DNA of 64,000 nt from WHSW01 sp963846165 (GTDB taxonomy: Bacteria > Actinomycetota > Thermoleophilia > Solirubrobacterales > 70-9). The translations under genes were made by a program, and so were the position numbers. The stretch is from contig CAWJUU010000005.1 in NCBI GenBank assembly GCA_963846165.1, positions 310,001 through 374,000 of the forward strand, given 5' to 3'. This document shows, in pieces, positions 18,907 to 27,400 of the stretch. Numbering within the stretch: the first letter of the stretch is position 1; each line of letters starts with the position of its first letter. The notes beneath the pieces are model-generated. The model did no database searches. It was not told where the DNA came from and saw nothing but the letters and a program-made list of their open reading frames with translations.

Positions 18907-19383
18907 CTATTCCGAGTCGCCGCGGCGCACGCGCTCGATGTGGCGCGGCTTGACCTCGTTTCCCTCGCGCATGAACCCGAGCATCGTCCTGAGCTCGTCG
19001 GCGGTGAAGCGATTCATCATCTCCTGCCACTCCTCGAACAGCGGCCAGTAGATCGCCTTGGCCTTCTCGATGAACTCGGGCGTCACCTCAACCTTGACCC
19101 GGCGGCGATCGGCGGCGTCGCGCACCCGGCGCGCGTAGCCCGCCCGTTCGAGGCGGTCGATCACCGCGGTCACGGCGCCCGTCGTCAGGCCGGCCTCGGT
19201 CGCCAGCTGCCCGGCGGTGATCCCGCCGTGGCGCTCGATGATGTCGAGGCAGTTGAGGTCGGTGCGATTGATCCCGAGCGACTCCGCGGCGACCGTGTCG
19301 AAGGCGATGTCCTGAACGCCGCTGATCCGGAACGCCTCGCCCAGGTCCTCGATCAACTTCTGCTTGCTCATTCCTCTTGACAC
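18907..19383 (-). CDS. MarR-family transcriptional regulator
   Basis: The 158-residue winged-helix repressor has a recognition region GITAGQLATEAGLTTGAVTA followed by VIDRLERAGYARRVRDAADR, the MarR wing with its conserved DxRR. It is divergent from a DrrAB-like exporter, which it very likely represses. The GTG at 19383 abuts two overlapping palindromes. An alternative ATG at 19371 sits directly behind AGAGGA with no spacing and is less likely. Confidence 0.88.
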   Translation of the reverse strand: MSRGMSKQKLIEDLGEAFRISGVQDIAFDTVAAESLGINRTDLNCLDIIERHGGITAGQLATEAGLTTGAVTAVIDRLERAGYARRVRDAADRRRVKVEVTPEFIEKAKAIYWPLFEEWQEMMNRFTADELRTMLGFMREGNEVKPRHIERVRRGDSE

Positions 19384-19404
19384 CTAAGTCTCTTAGTTGC
19401 TAAG
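19384..19404. promoter_or_regulatory. MarR operator: overlapping CTAAG/CTTAG palindromes
   Basis: CTAAG-TCT-CTTAG (19384-19396) and CTTAG-TTG-CTAAG (19392-19404) share the middle arm. The site lies in the 68-bp gap between divergent marR and exporter starts, next to the repressor start codon. Autorepression and exporter control are inferred. Confidence 0.65.
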
Positions 19405-19451
19405 ATGCTTGCCATATAAGAAGTTTACCCGTCGAGGAGGTAGAAAGACTA

Positions 19452-20450
19452 GTGCAAGCAATCGATGCAAGAGACCTGACCAAGACGTACCCCGGAGAGG
19501 TGCAGGCGCTCGACGGGCTCTCGTTCGAGGTCGAGCGAGGGACCGTGTTCGGGCTGCTCGGCCCCAACGGAGCCGGCAAGTCGACGACGGTGAAGATCCT
19601 CACCACCCTCTCGCGTCCCGACTCGGGTCGCGCCGCGGTGGCGGGGTTCGAGGTCCTCGAGCGGCCGGCCGACGTGCGCGAGGCGATCGGCGTCGTCGCC
19701 CAGCGCAGCGGCGCCGACATCCAGGCCACCGGGCTCGAGAACCTGCGCCTCCAGGGCCAGCTGTTCGGGCCCGGCGGCCGCGAGCTCGAGCGGCGGATCG
19801 AGTCGCTGCTCGAGCAGTTCGGGCTCACCGACGCCGCCGGCCGCCTGGTGCGCACCTACTCGGGCGGCATGCAGCGGCGACTCGACGTCGCCCTGGCGCT
19901 CGTCCACGAGCCCGAGGTGCTGTTCCTCGACGAGCCGACCACCGGCCTCGATCCCGAGGTCCGGGCCGAGATGTGGGAGGAGATCTCCCGCCTCACCGGC
20001 GAGGGGCTGACCGTGCTGCTGACCACGCATTACCTCGAGGAGGCCGACCAGCTCGCCTCGCGGCTGGCGATCGTCGATCGCGGCAAGGTGGTCGCCGAGG
20101 GCACGCCCGACGAGCTCAAGCGTGAGCTGCGCGGCGACGCGATCCACGTCGAGCTCGCCGACGGGCACGACGCGGCGGCGATCCGCGGCGCCGTCAACGG
20201 CGGGATCGCCGGCGTCGGTGAGCTCAAGCTCGACGGGCGCACGCTGCACGCCCGCGCCGGCGACGGCGGGCGCACCGTGCCGGCGGTGCTCGCGGCGCTC
20301 GAGCAGGCGGGGGTCGGCGTCACCGCCGTGACCGTCGCTCGGCCGTCGCTCGACGACGTCTACCTCCGCTACACGGGGCGCACGTTCAGCGCCGCCGAGG
20401 CGGAGACGACGGACAACCGCACCCACCAGATCAAGGAGGAACCCGCATGA
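19452..20450 (+). CDS. DrrA-type ABC exporter ATPase
   Basis: The 332-residue ATPase belongs to a drug or lipid exporter. Walker A is GPNGAGKST, the ABC signature is YSGGMQRRLDVALAL, Walker B is VLFLDEPTTGLDPEVRAEMW and the switch His is in LLTTHYLEEADQ. The C-terminus SLDDVYLRYTGRTFSA is typical of the daunorubicin-resistance (DrrA) group. GTG at 19452 follows a GAGGAGG ribosome site 11 nt away. The 3' end overlaps the permease start by 4 nt. MarR control upstream suggests xenobiotic efflux. Confidence 0.9.
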   Translation: MQAIDARDLTKTYPGEVQALDGLSFEVERGTVFGLLGPNGAGKSTTVKILTTLSRPDSGRAAVAGFEVLERPADVREAIGVVAQRSGADIQATGLENLRLQGQLFGPGGRELERRIESLLEQFGLTDAAGRLVRTYSGGMQRRLDVALALVHEPEVLFLDEPTTGLDPEVRAEMWEEISRLTGEGLTVLLTTHYLEEADQLASRLAIVDRGKVVAEGTPDELKRELRGDAIHVELADGHDAAAIRGAVNGGIAGVGELKLDGRTLHARAGDGGRTVPAVLAALEQAGVGVTAVTVARPSLDDVYLRYTGRTFSAAEAETTDNRTHQIKEEPA

Positions 20451-21223
20451 CCAAGGCAATCGCTGACACAAGGCACATGACGATTCGTCACGTGATGGAG
20501 CTCCTGCGCCAGCCGTGGTGGATCTTCGTCAACCTCGTTCAGCCGGTGATCTGGCTGCTGCTCTTCGGGGCGCTGTTCGAGACCGTCACCGACATCCCCG
20601 GCTTCGGCTCGGACAACTACATCGAGTTCCTGGCCCCGGGAGTGGTCGTGATGACGGCCTTCTTCACCGCGGGCTGGAGCGGGATGCCGATGATCGAGGA
20701 CCTCGAGCGCGGCGTCGTCGACCGCTTCCTCGTCTCCCCGGTGCGGCGCTCGTCGCTGATCACCGGCAGGCTCGCGAACGCCTCGCTGCAGATCGTGATC
20801 CAGACCCTGATCATCGTCGGGCTCGCGCTCGCCACCGGGGCGGAGTTCGCCAACGGCGTCGCCGGCGTCGCGGTGCTGACCGGGGTCGCGATCCTGCTCG
20901 GGGCCGCCTTCGGGGCGCTCTCGAACGGGCTCGCGCTCCTCGCCCGGCGCGAGGAGACGCTGATCGCGCTGATGCAGTTCCTGATGCTGCCGCTCTCGTT
21001 CCTCTCGGTCACCTTCATGGAGAAGGACCTGATGCCCGAGTGGATGCAGACGGTGGCGGCGTTCAACCCGGTCAACTGGGCGGTCGAGGCGGGGCGCGAG
21101 GCGCTCACCGCGTCGCCCGACTGGGCCGCAATCGCCGGCTGGACCGGGCTGCTGGCGGCGTTCCTGGGCGGAATGCTGCTGTTCGCGGTGCGCGCCTTTC
21201 GGACCTACCAGCGCTCGGTCTAA
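20447..21223 (+). CDS. DrrB-type ABC-2 exporter permease
   Basis: This 258-residue membrane protein with about six helices includes LRQPWWIFVNLVQPVIWLLL and the ABC-2 region YIEFLAPGVVVMTAFFTAGW, both typical of DrrB-like permeases. It ends RAFRTYQRSV. Its ATG overlaps the ATPase stop, so the two subunits are coupled. It converges tail to tail with the sugar-kinase gene with 4 nt of overlap. Confidence 0.9.
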   Translation: MTKAIADTRHMTIRHVMELLRQPWWIFVNLVQPVIWLLLFGALFETVTDIPGFGSDNYIEFLAPGVVVMTAFFTAGWSGMPMIEDLERGVVDRFLVSPVRRSSLITGRLANASLQIVIQTLIIVGLALATGAEFANGVAGVAVLTGVAILLGAAFGALSNGLALLARREETLIALMQFLMLPLSFLSVTFMEKDLMPEWMQTVAAFNPVNWAVEAGREALTASPDWAAIAGWTGLLAAFLGGMLLFAVRAFRTYQRSV

Positions 21224-22116
21224 TCGAGGGCCGAGTAGCGGGTGCAGGCCTCGGCTGCGGCGTCCAGCGCCGTGCCGAGCGCCTCGCCCGCGCGCGCCGG
21301 GTCCCAGTCGCGCAGGGCGAGGCCGGCGACCAACGTGCCCATGAACGCGTCGCCGGCGCCCAGCGTGGTCACGACCTCGACCGCGGGCGCGGGCAGCTCG
21401 GCCTCGCAGCCGCCGCGGATCACCGCGCCCTCGCGCCCGAGCGTGACCACGGCGAGCTCGGCGCCCATCGCCGCGAGCTCGTCGGCCGCGGCGCGCGGGT
21501 CGGCGGCGCCGGTGATCGCGAGCGCCTCGTCGCGGTTGGCGCGGACCAGGAACGAGCCCGCGACCAGCTCGCGAGAGACCTGCGCCGCAGGCTCGACCTC
21601 GCCGCCCCAGCGGTTGGGGCGGATGTTGGGGTCGAAGCAGACCCGGGCGCCGCGCTCGAGCGCCAGCCGGCGGGCGCTCAGGGTGACCTCGCGCTCACCC
21701 GCACTCGCCAGGGTGGTCGAGCTGAAGACGAGCGCCGTCGCCGCGTCGAGTGCCTCGTCGAGCCGCGGCGCGAGCGACTGGATCGCCACCTTCACCGCGT
21801 CGCCGTAGATCTGAAAGCTCGGCTCGCCTGAGCGGTCGAAGCTGGCGAAGGCGACCGGCGTCTGCTCGCCGGCGAGCAGCTCGAAGAAGCGCAGGTCCAC
21901 CCCCTCGCGCTCGAGCCGCTCGCGGAGCCATCTCCCCCACTCGTCGTCGCCGGTCGCCCCGGCGAGCCCCGCGTCGGCGCCGGCGCGCGATGCGGCCACG
22001 GCGACGTTGGCGAGCGCACCGCCGAAATGCGGCGCAAAGGCATCGGCCTCGGCGAGCGAGCGCACCGGCCGCTCGCAGATCAGGTCCACCAACGCCTCGC
22101 CCAGGCAGAGGATCAC
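21220..22116 (-). CDS. PfkB-family carbohydrate kinase
   Basis: The 298-residue sugar kinase is probably fructokinase-like. The N-terminal PfkB region is FGGALANVAVAASRAGADAG, the middle contains CFDPNIRPNRW as in fructokinases, and the ATP/catalytic motif is TTLGAGDAFMG with the base Asp. GTG 22116 has a TAGCTT element 6 nt upstream. It is not in an obvious operon with a transporter, so the sugar remains open (fructose or a related ketose). Confidence 0.86.
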   Translation of the reverse strand: MILCLGEALVDLICERPVRSLAEADAFAPHFGGALANVAVAASRAGADAGLAGATGDDEWGRWLRERLEREGVDLRFFELLAGEQTPVAFASFDRSGEPSFQIYGDAVKVAIQSLAPRLDEALDAATALVFSSTTLASAGEREVTLSARRLALERGARVCFDPNIRPNRWGGEVEPAAQVSRELVAGSFLVRANRDEALAITGAADPRAAADELAAMGAELAVVTLGREGAVIRGGCEAELPAPAVEVVTTLGAGDAFMGTLVAGLALRDWDPARAGEALGTALDAAAEACTRYSALD

Positions 22117-22146
22117 GCCGCGAAGCTACAGTGCGGCCGAGCCCCG
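22117..22146. promoter_or_regulatory. 30-bp bidirectional promoter
   Basis: The minus-strand TAGCTT (22123-22128) lies 6 nt before the kinase GTG. On the plus strand TACAGT (22127-22132) lies 14 nt before the VOC ATG. The two -10 elements overlap, so polymerase binding in the two directions should be mutually exclusive. Confidence 0.4.
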
Positions 22147-22494
22147 ATGCCGCTCGACCACGTCGCCCTCACCGTCACCGACCGCGAGCGCTCCGCCGCC
22201 TTCTACTCCGAGCACTTCGGGCTCACCGAGCGCGTCCACGACGACGAGCACCTGCTGATCGTCGGCGACGGTGAGGGCTCGCTGCTCGCGCTCAGCGAGG
22301 GCACCCCGCCGGCCGACCTCCCGCGCACCAACCACTTCGGCTTCCGGCTCGCCGGCACCGACGAGGTTCGCGCCGCCCGCGAGCGCCTGCGCGAGGCCGG
22401 GGTCACCGAGGTCGAGTGGCAGGACGACGGGCCGATGGCCCGCGTCCAGGTCCTCGACCCGGACGGCTACCGGGTCGAGCTGTACGCGTACTGA
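22147..22494 (+). CDS. VOC-family (glyoxalase-like) protein
   Basis: A 115-residue vicinal-oxygen-chelate protein beginning PLDHVALTVTDRERSAAFY, with the second half-site around TNHFGFRLAG and the C-terminal Glu strand VLDPDGYRVELYAY. Candidate metal ligands are His5, the His in TNHFGF and the Glu near the C-terminus. Such proteins include glyoxalase I, dioxygenases and antibiotic-binding proteins; the substrate cannot be assigned. A strong terminator follows. Confidence 0.82.
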   Translation: MPLDHVALTVTDRERSAAFYSEHFGLTERVHDDEHLLIVGDGEGSLLALSEGTPPADLPRTNHFGFRLAGTDEVRAARERLREAGVTEVEWQDDGPMARVQVLDPDGYRVELYAY

Positions 22495-22528
22495 GGACGA
22501 GGTCCGGCGGCGAGAAGCTCGTGTCGGA

Positions 22529-22560
22529 GAGAAGGCCCGCGAAAGCGGGTCTTCTCTTTT
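22529..22560 (+). terminator. intrinsic terminator after the VOC gene
   Basis: A 12-bp stem (gagaaggcccgc / gcgggtcttctc, one G-U pair) with a GAAA tetraloop is followed by TTTT and further T-rich sequence. It insulates the NO reductase promoter from upstream transcription. Confidence 0.88.
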
Positions 22561-22568
22561 CTGTTTCC

Positions 22569-22598
22569 TTGACGCCATCCCGTCGGCCCGTTTAGGAT
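22569..22598 (+). promoter_or_regulatory. promoter of the NO reductase gene
   Basis: TTGACG (22569-22574), an 18-nt spacer and TAGGAT (22593-22598) place the start of transcription a few bases before ATG 22609. The -35 box lies directly behind the terminator T-tract. No NsrR- or FNR-like palindrome is evident. Confidence 0.6.
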
Positions 22599-22608
22599 CG
22601 CGGCGCCG

Positions 22609-24945
22609 ATGCCAGAGGAGAGCGAGCGGCGCGGACTTCTGATCTCCAAGGTCTGGGTCCAGGCCTCGATCGTCGTCTTCCTGTTCGGGTTCTTCGTCCT
22701 CGGCCTGCTGGCGTATCGGACCTACACCGCCGACCCGCCGATCCCCGATCGCGTCGTTGACCCGGCCGGGCAGACGGTGTTCACCGGCGACGACATCAGC
22801 AACGGGCAGCGGGTCTTCCTCAACAACGGCCTGATGGAGTATGGGTCGATCTTCGGGCACGGCGCCTACCTCGGCCCCGACTTCACCGCCGACTACCTTC
22901 ACCGGGCGGCGCTCTCGGTCGAGCGTCAGTACGGCGGCGCGGGCTCCGACCGGGCGCGCGAGCAGACAATCGCCGACTTCCAGGCGAACCGCTACGACTC
23001 CCAGACGGACACGCTCGAGTACACGGGGCCGCAGACCCGCGCCTTCTCCGAGCTCGAAACTCACTATCGCGACTACTTCTCCGATCCGACCACCGAGCAG
23101 GGGCTGCGGCCGGATGCGATCGACAACCCCGAGCAGGTACACGAGCTGACCGCCTTCTTCAGCTGGTCGGCCTGGGCTGCATCCGCACGCCGGCCAGGCC
23201 ACAACTACTCCTACACCAACAACTGGCCGCCGGAGAAGCTGGTCGACAACGGCCCGACGGCCAACGTCCTGCTCTGGAGCGTGGTCTCCCTGATCGCGTT
23301 GCTGGGCGGGATCGGACTGCTCTTCGCGGCCTTCGGGCGCTGGAACTTCCTCGGCTGGCATGGGCGCGAGCAAGCAGCGCTCTCGTTCCGGCGACCCGGC
23401 GATGTCGCGCTCACCCCCGCGCAGCGCGCCTGCGCCTGGTTCTTCCTGGTGATGGCGCTGCTGTTCTTGATCCAGACGATGGTCGGCGCCGCCTCGCAGC
23501 ATTACCGCGCCGAACTCGGTGACTTCTTCGGTATCGACCTCGCCCAGCTCCTCCCGTTCAACCTCGCTCGCACCTTCCACGTCCAGCTCGCGATCTTCTT
23601 CGTCTCGACCTCGTTTCTCGCGGCCGGGATCTTCCTCGCGCCGATGATCGCCGGGCGCGAGCCGCGGCGTCAGCACTGGCTCGCCTACGGCTTGCTCGCC
23701 GCTCTCGCGATAGTCGTCTTCGGCAGCCTGATCGGCGAGTTCGGCGGCATCCACGGCTGGTTTGGCGAAGACGGCTCGATCTTTGGCATCCAGGGGTTCG
23801 AGTACCTCGATCTCGGCCGCTTCTGGCAGGTGCTGCTGGTGATCGGCCTCTTCTTCTGGGTGGCGCTGATCTTCCGCGGATTGCGCGGTCGCCTCCAGCG
23901 CGAACACAAGGGGAACCTGCCCTGGCTCTTCTTCTTCGCCGCGCTTGCAATCCCAGCCTTCTACGCGGTCGGCCTGATCGCCCGCGCGGGCGACAGCTTC
24001 ACGGTCACCGATTTCTGGCGCTTCTGGGTCGTCCACCTCTGGGTCGAGGACTTCCTCGAGCTGTTCACCACCGTGATGGTCGCCTACGTGTTCGTCCTGC
24101 TCGGCGTCGTTCGCGAGCGGGTTGCGCTCATAGTCGTCTTCCTCGACATCCTCCTCTACTCGATCGGCGGGGTGATCGGCACCATGCATCACCTCTACTT
24201 CTCAGGCGAACCGGCCGAGCACATGGCGCTGGGCGCCGTCTTCTCGGCTGCCGAAGTGATCCCGCTCACCTTCCTCACCGTCGAAGCCTGGAGCTTCCTG
24301 CAGCTCGGGGCGCGCCAGGAGTCGCAATCCGCCACCCCGTTCCCCCACCGCTGGGCGGTGATGTTCCTGGTCGCGGTCGGGTTCTGGAACTTCCTCGGCG
24401 CCGGCATCTTCGGCTTCTTGGTCAACCTGCCGATCGTCTCCTACTACGAGATCGGCACCGGGCTGACCGCCAACCACGCGCACGCCGCGATGATGGGCGT
24501 CTACGGGATGCTGGCGGTCGGGTTGGCGCTCTTCTGCCTGCGCTACCTGATCCCCGACGACCGATGGCCGGAGCGAGCCGCGAAATGGAGCTTCTGGTCG
24601 CTCAACATCGGCCTTGCCTGGATGACCTTCGCGACCCTGTTCCCCCTGGGGCTGATTCAGCTCTACGAATCGGTCAACTCCGGCTACTTCCAGGCCCGTT
24701 CACTCGACTTCCTCACCAACGACACCAACTCCCTGATCGAGTGGATCCGCCTGCCGGGGGACATCCTCTTCATCGGCGGCGGGGTCGTGCCGCTCGTCTA
24801 CATCTGCTACCTCGGCGTCCGCCACCGAGTCAAGCCAACGACGACGGAGCAGGCCGACGAGATTCTGTTCACGGAGATCACCGACCCGACGCCCGAGACC
24901 TCAGCGGCAATCTCTGCGATGCGGGCCGACGACGGGCCACGATGA
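22609..24945 (+). CDS. norZ: quinol-dependent nitric oxide reductase (qNOR)
   Basis: This 778-residue single-subunit enzyme reduces NO to N2O with quinol electrons. The N-terminal NorC-like domain has one helix and the extracytoplasmic region (FLNNGLMEYGSIFGHGAYLG), but no heme c CxxCH. The NorB-like part has about 13 helices; heme and non-heme iron ligands are in RTFHVQLAIFF, GTMHHLYFSGEP and TANHAHAAMMGVYG. The qNOR-type segment GSLIGEFGGIHGWFGEDGSI is present. Length is normal. It has its own promoter and overlaps the next gene by 4 nt, suggesting detoxification of NO. Confidence 0.95.
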   Translation: MPEESERRGLLISKVWVQASIVVFLFGFFVLGLLAYRTYTADPPIPDRVVDPAGQTVFTGDDISNGQRVFLNNGLMEYGSIFGHGAYLGPDFTADYLHRAALSVERQYGGAGSDRAREQTIADFQANRYDSQTDTLEYTGPQTRAFSELETHYRDYFSDPTTEQGLRPDAIDNPEQVHELTAFFSWSAWAASARRPGHNYSYTNNWPPEKLVDNGPTANVLLWSVVSLIALLGGIGLLFAAFGRWNFLGWHGREQAALSFRRPGDVALTPAQRACAWFFLVMALLFLIQTMVGAASQHYRAELGDFFGIDLAQLLPFNLARTFHVQLAIFFVSTSFLAAGIFLAPMIAGREPRRQHWLAYGLLAALAIVVFGSLIGEFGGIHGWFGEDGSIFGIQGFEYLDLGRFWQVLLVIGLFFWVALIFRGLRGRLQREHKGNLPWLFFFAALAIPAFYAVGLIARAGDSFTVTDFWRFWVVHLWVEDFLELFTTVMVAYVFVLLGVVRERVALIVVFLDILLYSIGGVIGTMHHLYFSGEPAEHMALGAVFSAAEVIPLTFLTVEAWSFLQLGARQESQSATPFPHRWAVMFLVAVGFWNFLGAGIFGFLVNLPIVSYYEIGTGLTANHAHAAMMGVYGMLAVGLALFCLRYLIPDDRWPERAAKWSFWSLNIGLAWMTFATLFPLGLIQLYESVNSGYFQARSLDFLTNDTNSLIEWIRLPGDILFIGGGVVPLVYICYLGVRHRVKPTTTEQADEILFTEITDPTPETSAAISAMRADDGPR

Positions 24946-25520
24946 GCACCGAGGCGCTGCTCGCCGTGGGCTACGCGGCGTTCCTGCTCACCGTCGCGAT
25001 CGGGCTCGACCTGCTCGCCCGCCACTCGCACCGTCGCAGCACCCGCTACCGCACCGCCGGGTTCAAGTTCCGGGCGGACCTCGATCTCTGGGAGTGCCCG
25101 GAGGGCGAGCACCTGCACCGGGTCGAGACCGACCACCGTCGGCGCCTGGTCCGATACCGCGCCAGACCCCAGATCTGCAACGCCTGTCCGGTAAAGGCCG
25201 ACTGCACCGACTCCGACCGCGGTCGCGAGATCGCTCAGTCGCTCGACCCGTGGCCGCACTCGGAGGCCGGACGCTTTCACCGCGGCGTCTGCGTCGTCCT
25301 CGTCGCCCTTGCTGCGCTGATCTCGGCGATCGCCCTCGTTCGCAGCGACGGGACAGCGGACCTGCTCGCGCTCTCGGCGGTGCTCGGCATCTCGATCGCC
25401 GTCACCGGGCGGCTCTTGGGAGCGTTCCGGCGGACTCCGACCGGATTCCCGGTCGCTGCGCCAGCTTCGCCCGACTCGTCGATCACCACCCGGGGCGGCC
25501 CGCCTACTCGAGCCGGTTGA
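24942..25520 (+). CDS. NO-reductase-linked membrane protein with transposase-like zinc ribbon
   Basis: This 192-residue protein has one N-terminal helix (LLAVGYAAFLLTVAIGLDLL), a soluble segment, two more hydrophobic helices (about 110-155) and a short tail. The soluble part carries WECPEGEHL, then YRARPQICNACPVKADCTDS: Cys residues spaced like the zinc ribbon found in IS1182/IS5-type transposases, though no transposase core is present. Its ATG overlaps the norZ stop (ATGA), so it is co-translated with qNOR. Function unknown; a metal, redox or assembly role near the membrane is a guess. Confidence 0.7.
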   Translation: MSTEALLAVGYAAFLLTVAIGLDLLARHSHRRSTRYRTAGFKFRADLDLWECPEGEHLHRVETDHRRRLVRYRARPQICNACPVKADCTDSDRGREIAQSLDPWPHSEAGRFHRGVCVVLVALAALISAIALVRSDGTADLLALSAVLGISIAVTGRLLGAFRRTPTGFPVAAPASPDSSITTRGGPPTRAG

Positions 25521-25544
25521 GCGCGCGTAGATGATGCTGCTGGT

Positions 25545-26084
25545 TCAACGCTCAAATTTTGCCTGGGCCGCACGCCAGCTCGAGGTGGGGAACTCGACCT
25601 CGATCACATCCGGGCGGTTGCGGGTCGTGGCTCCAAAGCCGTGGCGGAAGACCCCGAGCATGGCGTGATTCTCAGGGAGCACCTCGGCGAAGAAGCGGTC
25701 GATCTGACTACGCTCCGCGAACTCGGCTAGCCGGATCACCAACAGCGTGGCCAGGCCCAGGTCGTGCAGATCATCGGCTACCTCGACGGCAACCTCCGCG
25801 CGTTCAGAATGCGGACGCCGCACGTAGACCGCGTGGCCGACCATGCCCCGGTCAGGCGCCATCGCCAGGACGCCGTGGTGGTCCGCGTCATCACCGGCTC
25901 CCCGGTGAGCTTGGGCGCGCAGGTCCGTTGCCGCGCTGAAGAATCGAAGACGACGGGAGTCGACCGAAAGCTCGGTCAAGAGCTCGAAAATCGCCACCTC
26001 GTCATCGCGCGTCACCGGCCTAACCGACACCGTCAGGCCGTTGCGCAGGCGAACCTCTTGCGCCGCCGCCACCGAAGCCGTCAT
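25545..26084 (-). CDS. GNAT-family acetyltransferase
   Basis: The 179-residue protein starts with RLRNGLTVSVRPVTRDDEVA and continues with a GNAT fold: MVGHAVYVRRPHSERAEVAV, then the acetyl-CoA region VADDLHDLGLATLLVIRLAE. The usual Q/RxxGxG/A loop is degenerate (LHDLGLA), and it resembles the acetyltransferase domain attached to acyl-CoA synthetases and Pat-type lysine acetylases. ATG 26084 was chosen as the first codon before the conserved start; upstream in-frame sequence is not GNAT-like. The target is unknown. Confidence 0.78.
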   Translation of the reverse strand: MTASVAAAQEVRLRNGLTVSVRPVTRDDEVAIFELLTELSVDSRRLRFFSAATDLRAQAHRGAGDDADHHGVLAMAPDRGMVGHAVYVRRPHSERAEVAVEVADDLHDLGLATLLVIRLAEFAERSQIDRFFAEVLPENHAMLGVFRHGFGATTRNRPDVIEVEFPTSSWRAAQAKFER

Positions 26085-26167
26085 CTCACGGCCGCAGTCG
26101 GCCGTCTCCCGCCCGTCATTCAAATCCGCGTTCCAAGCGGACCCCCGCGTTGCGGTCCTAAGACACA

Positions 26168-27165
26168 ATGGTGGCTGCCTTGGAGGGATCGACTGAACGG
26201 TCCAAGTCTGACGGATTGCTCGGCATCGCGGCGGAGTACGCCACCGCAAGCGTCCCTGTGGCTCGGCGCGACCAGCGCGTCGGAGAGGTCCGGGGGCAGC
26301 TCGTAGGGCGCCAGTTCCGGTGCGCCGAGGACGTCGTCGTGCTCGAGGCAGACAGGCTCGTCGGCCTGGTCTCGATCGAGCGCCTTCTGGCCGCCGACTC
26401 GAACGCCAGCCTCGAGGAGATCATGGACCCCAACCCGCCGCAGGTCGCGCCGGATACCGACCAGGAGCGCGCCGCCCGGGGAATGGTGGAGCGCCACGAA
26501 TGCAGCCTGGCCGTGGTCGACGCCCGCGGCCGGTTCCTGGGGCTGATCCCGCCTTACCGGATGCTGGGGGTCCTGCTCGACGAGCACGAGGAGGACCTTG
26601 CGCGCCTCGGCGGCTATCTCCTCGGGACGGCGCGCGCGCGGGGCGCCGCCGAGGAGCCCGTCGCACAACGCCTCTTGCATCGGCTGCCCTGGCTGCTGAT
26701 TGGACTGCTCGGGGCGATGGGCGCGACCGCGATCGTCGGAGGCTTCGAGCATCAGCTCGAGGCCAACGTCCTGCTCGCGTTCTTCATCCCCGCTGTGGTC
26801 TATATGGCCGACGCGGTCGGCACCCAAACCGAGACGGTGATGATCCGGGCGCTCGCGGCAGGAGTCACCGTCCGCTCGGTGCTACGCCGCGAATTGCTCA
26901 CCGGCCTCGTCATGGGCGTTGTGATCGGCAGCGCCTTCCTCGCATTCGCGCTGGTCGGCTGGGTGACGTAGAGGTCGCCGTCGCGGTCGCGCTGGCGATG
27001 TTCGCGAGCTGTTCGATCGCGACGGTGGTGGCGATGGCGCTGCCCGCCGCATTCCAGCATTTCGGCAAAGATCCGGCTTTCGGGTCCGGGCCGCTGGCGA
27101 CGGTGCTTCAGGATCTGCTCTCGATCGTCGTCTACCTGGCGATCGTGGTGGCGATCGTGGTCTGA
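26168..27165 (+). CDS. MgtE-like Mg2+ transporter, one frameshift
   Basis: Residues about 20-140 form two CBS domains (for example CSLAVVDARGRFLGLIPPYR). They are followed by a five-helix MgtE channel domain with AVVYMADAVGTQTETVMIRA. A frame change near 26960 gives an early stop (GWVT*); the other frame continues GDVEVAVAVALAMFASCSIA and reaches VVYLAIVVAIVV, so a one-base error is likely. Joined length is about 332 residues against 450 for MgtE, because the N-terminal helical domain is absent. Mg2+ or Co2+ transport is inferred from the family. Confidence 0.8.
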
Positions 27166-27400
27166 GGCTGGGCTGCGGGCACCAATCGCGAGGACGGCTA
27201 CGCCCGATACTCGACGTCGTGGCCCTGCTCCTCGCGTGGCTGGACCTGGTGGAGGAGATGAATCTCGTCATCCCGCCCGCCTACGCCGAGCGCCGGGATC
27301 GATGGAAGCGCGCAACCCGCGAGGAGCCGACCGCCAGCAGGCCGTAGGACCGACGGTAGCCGCCACGCGAGACGACCGCGGCTAGCATCGCTCTCCCCTG

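Noticed and set aside
24942..25520. Insertion-sequence remnant after norZ
   Set aside because: Only the zinc-ribbon pattern is transposase-like. No DDE core, inverted repeats or target duplication are visible, and the gene is intact with membrane helices.
26085..26167. Mg2+ riboswitch before the MgtE-like gene
   Set aside because: The gap is only 83 nt and shows short GC hairpins but none of the M-box architecture I could match.
27166..27400. Small genes in the gap before the ZIP transporter
   Set aside because: Short frames on both strands (for example ATG 27258, or a minus frame ending at 27198) lack homology I recognise and usable start signals.
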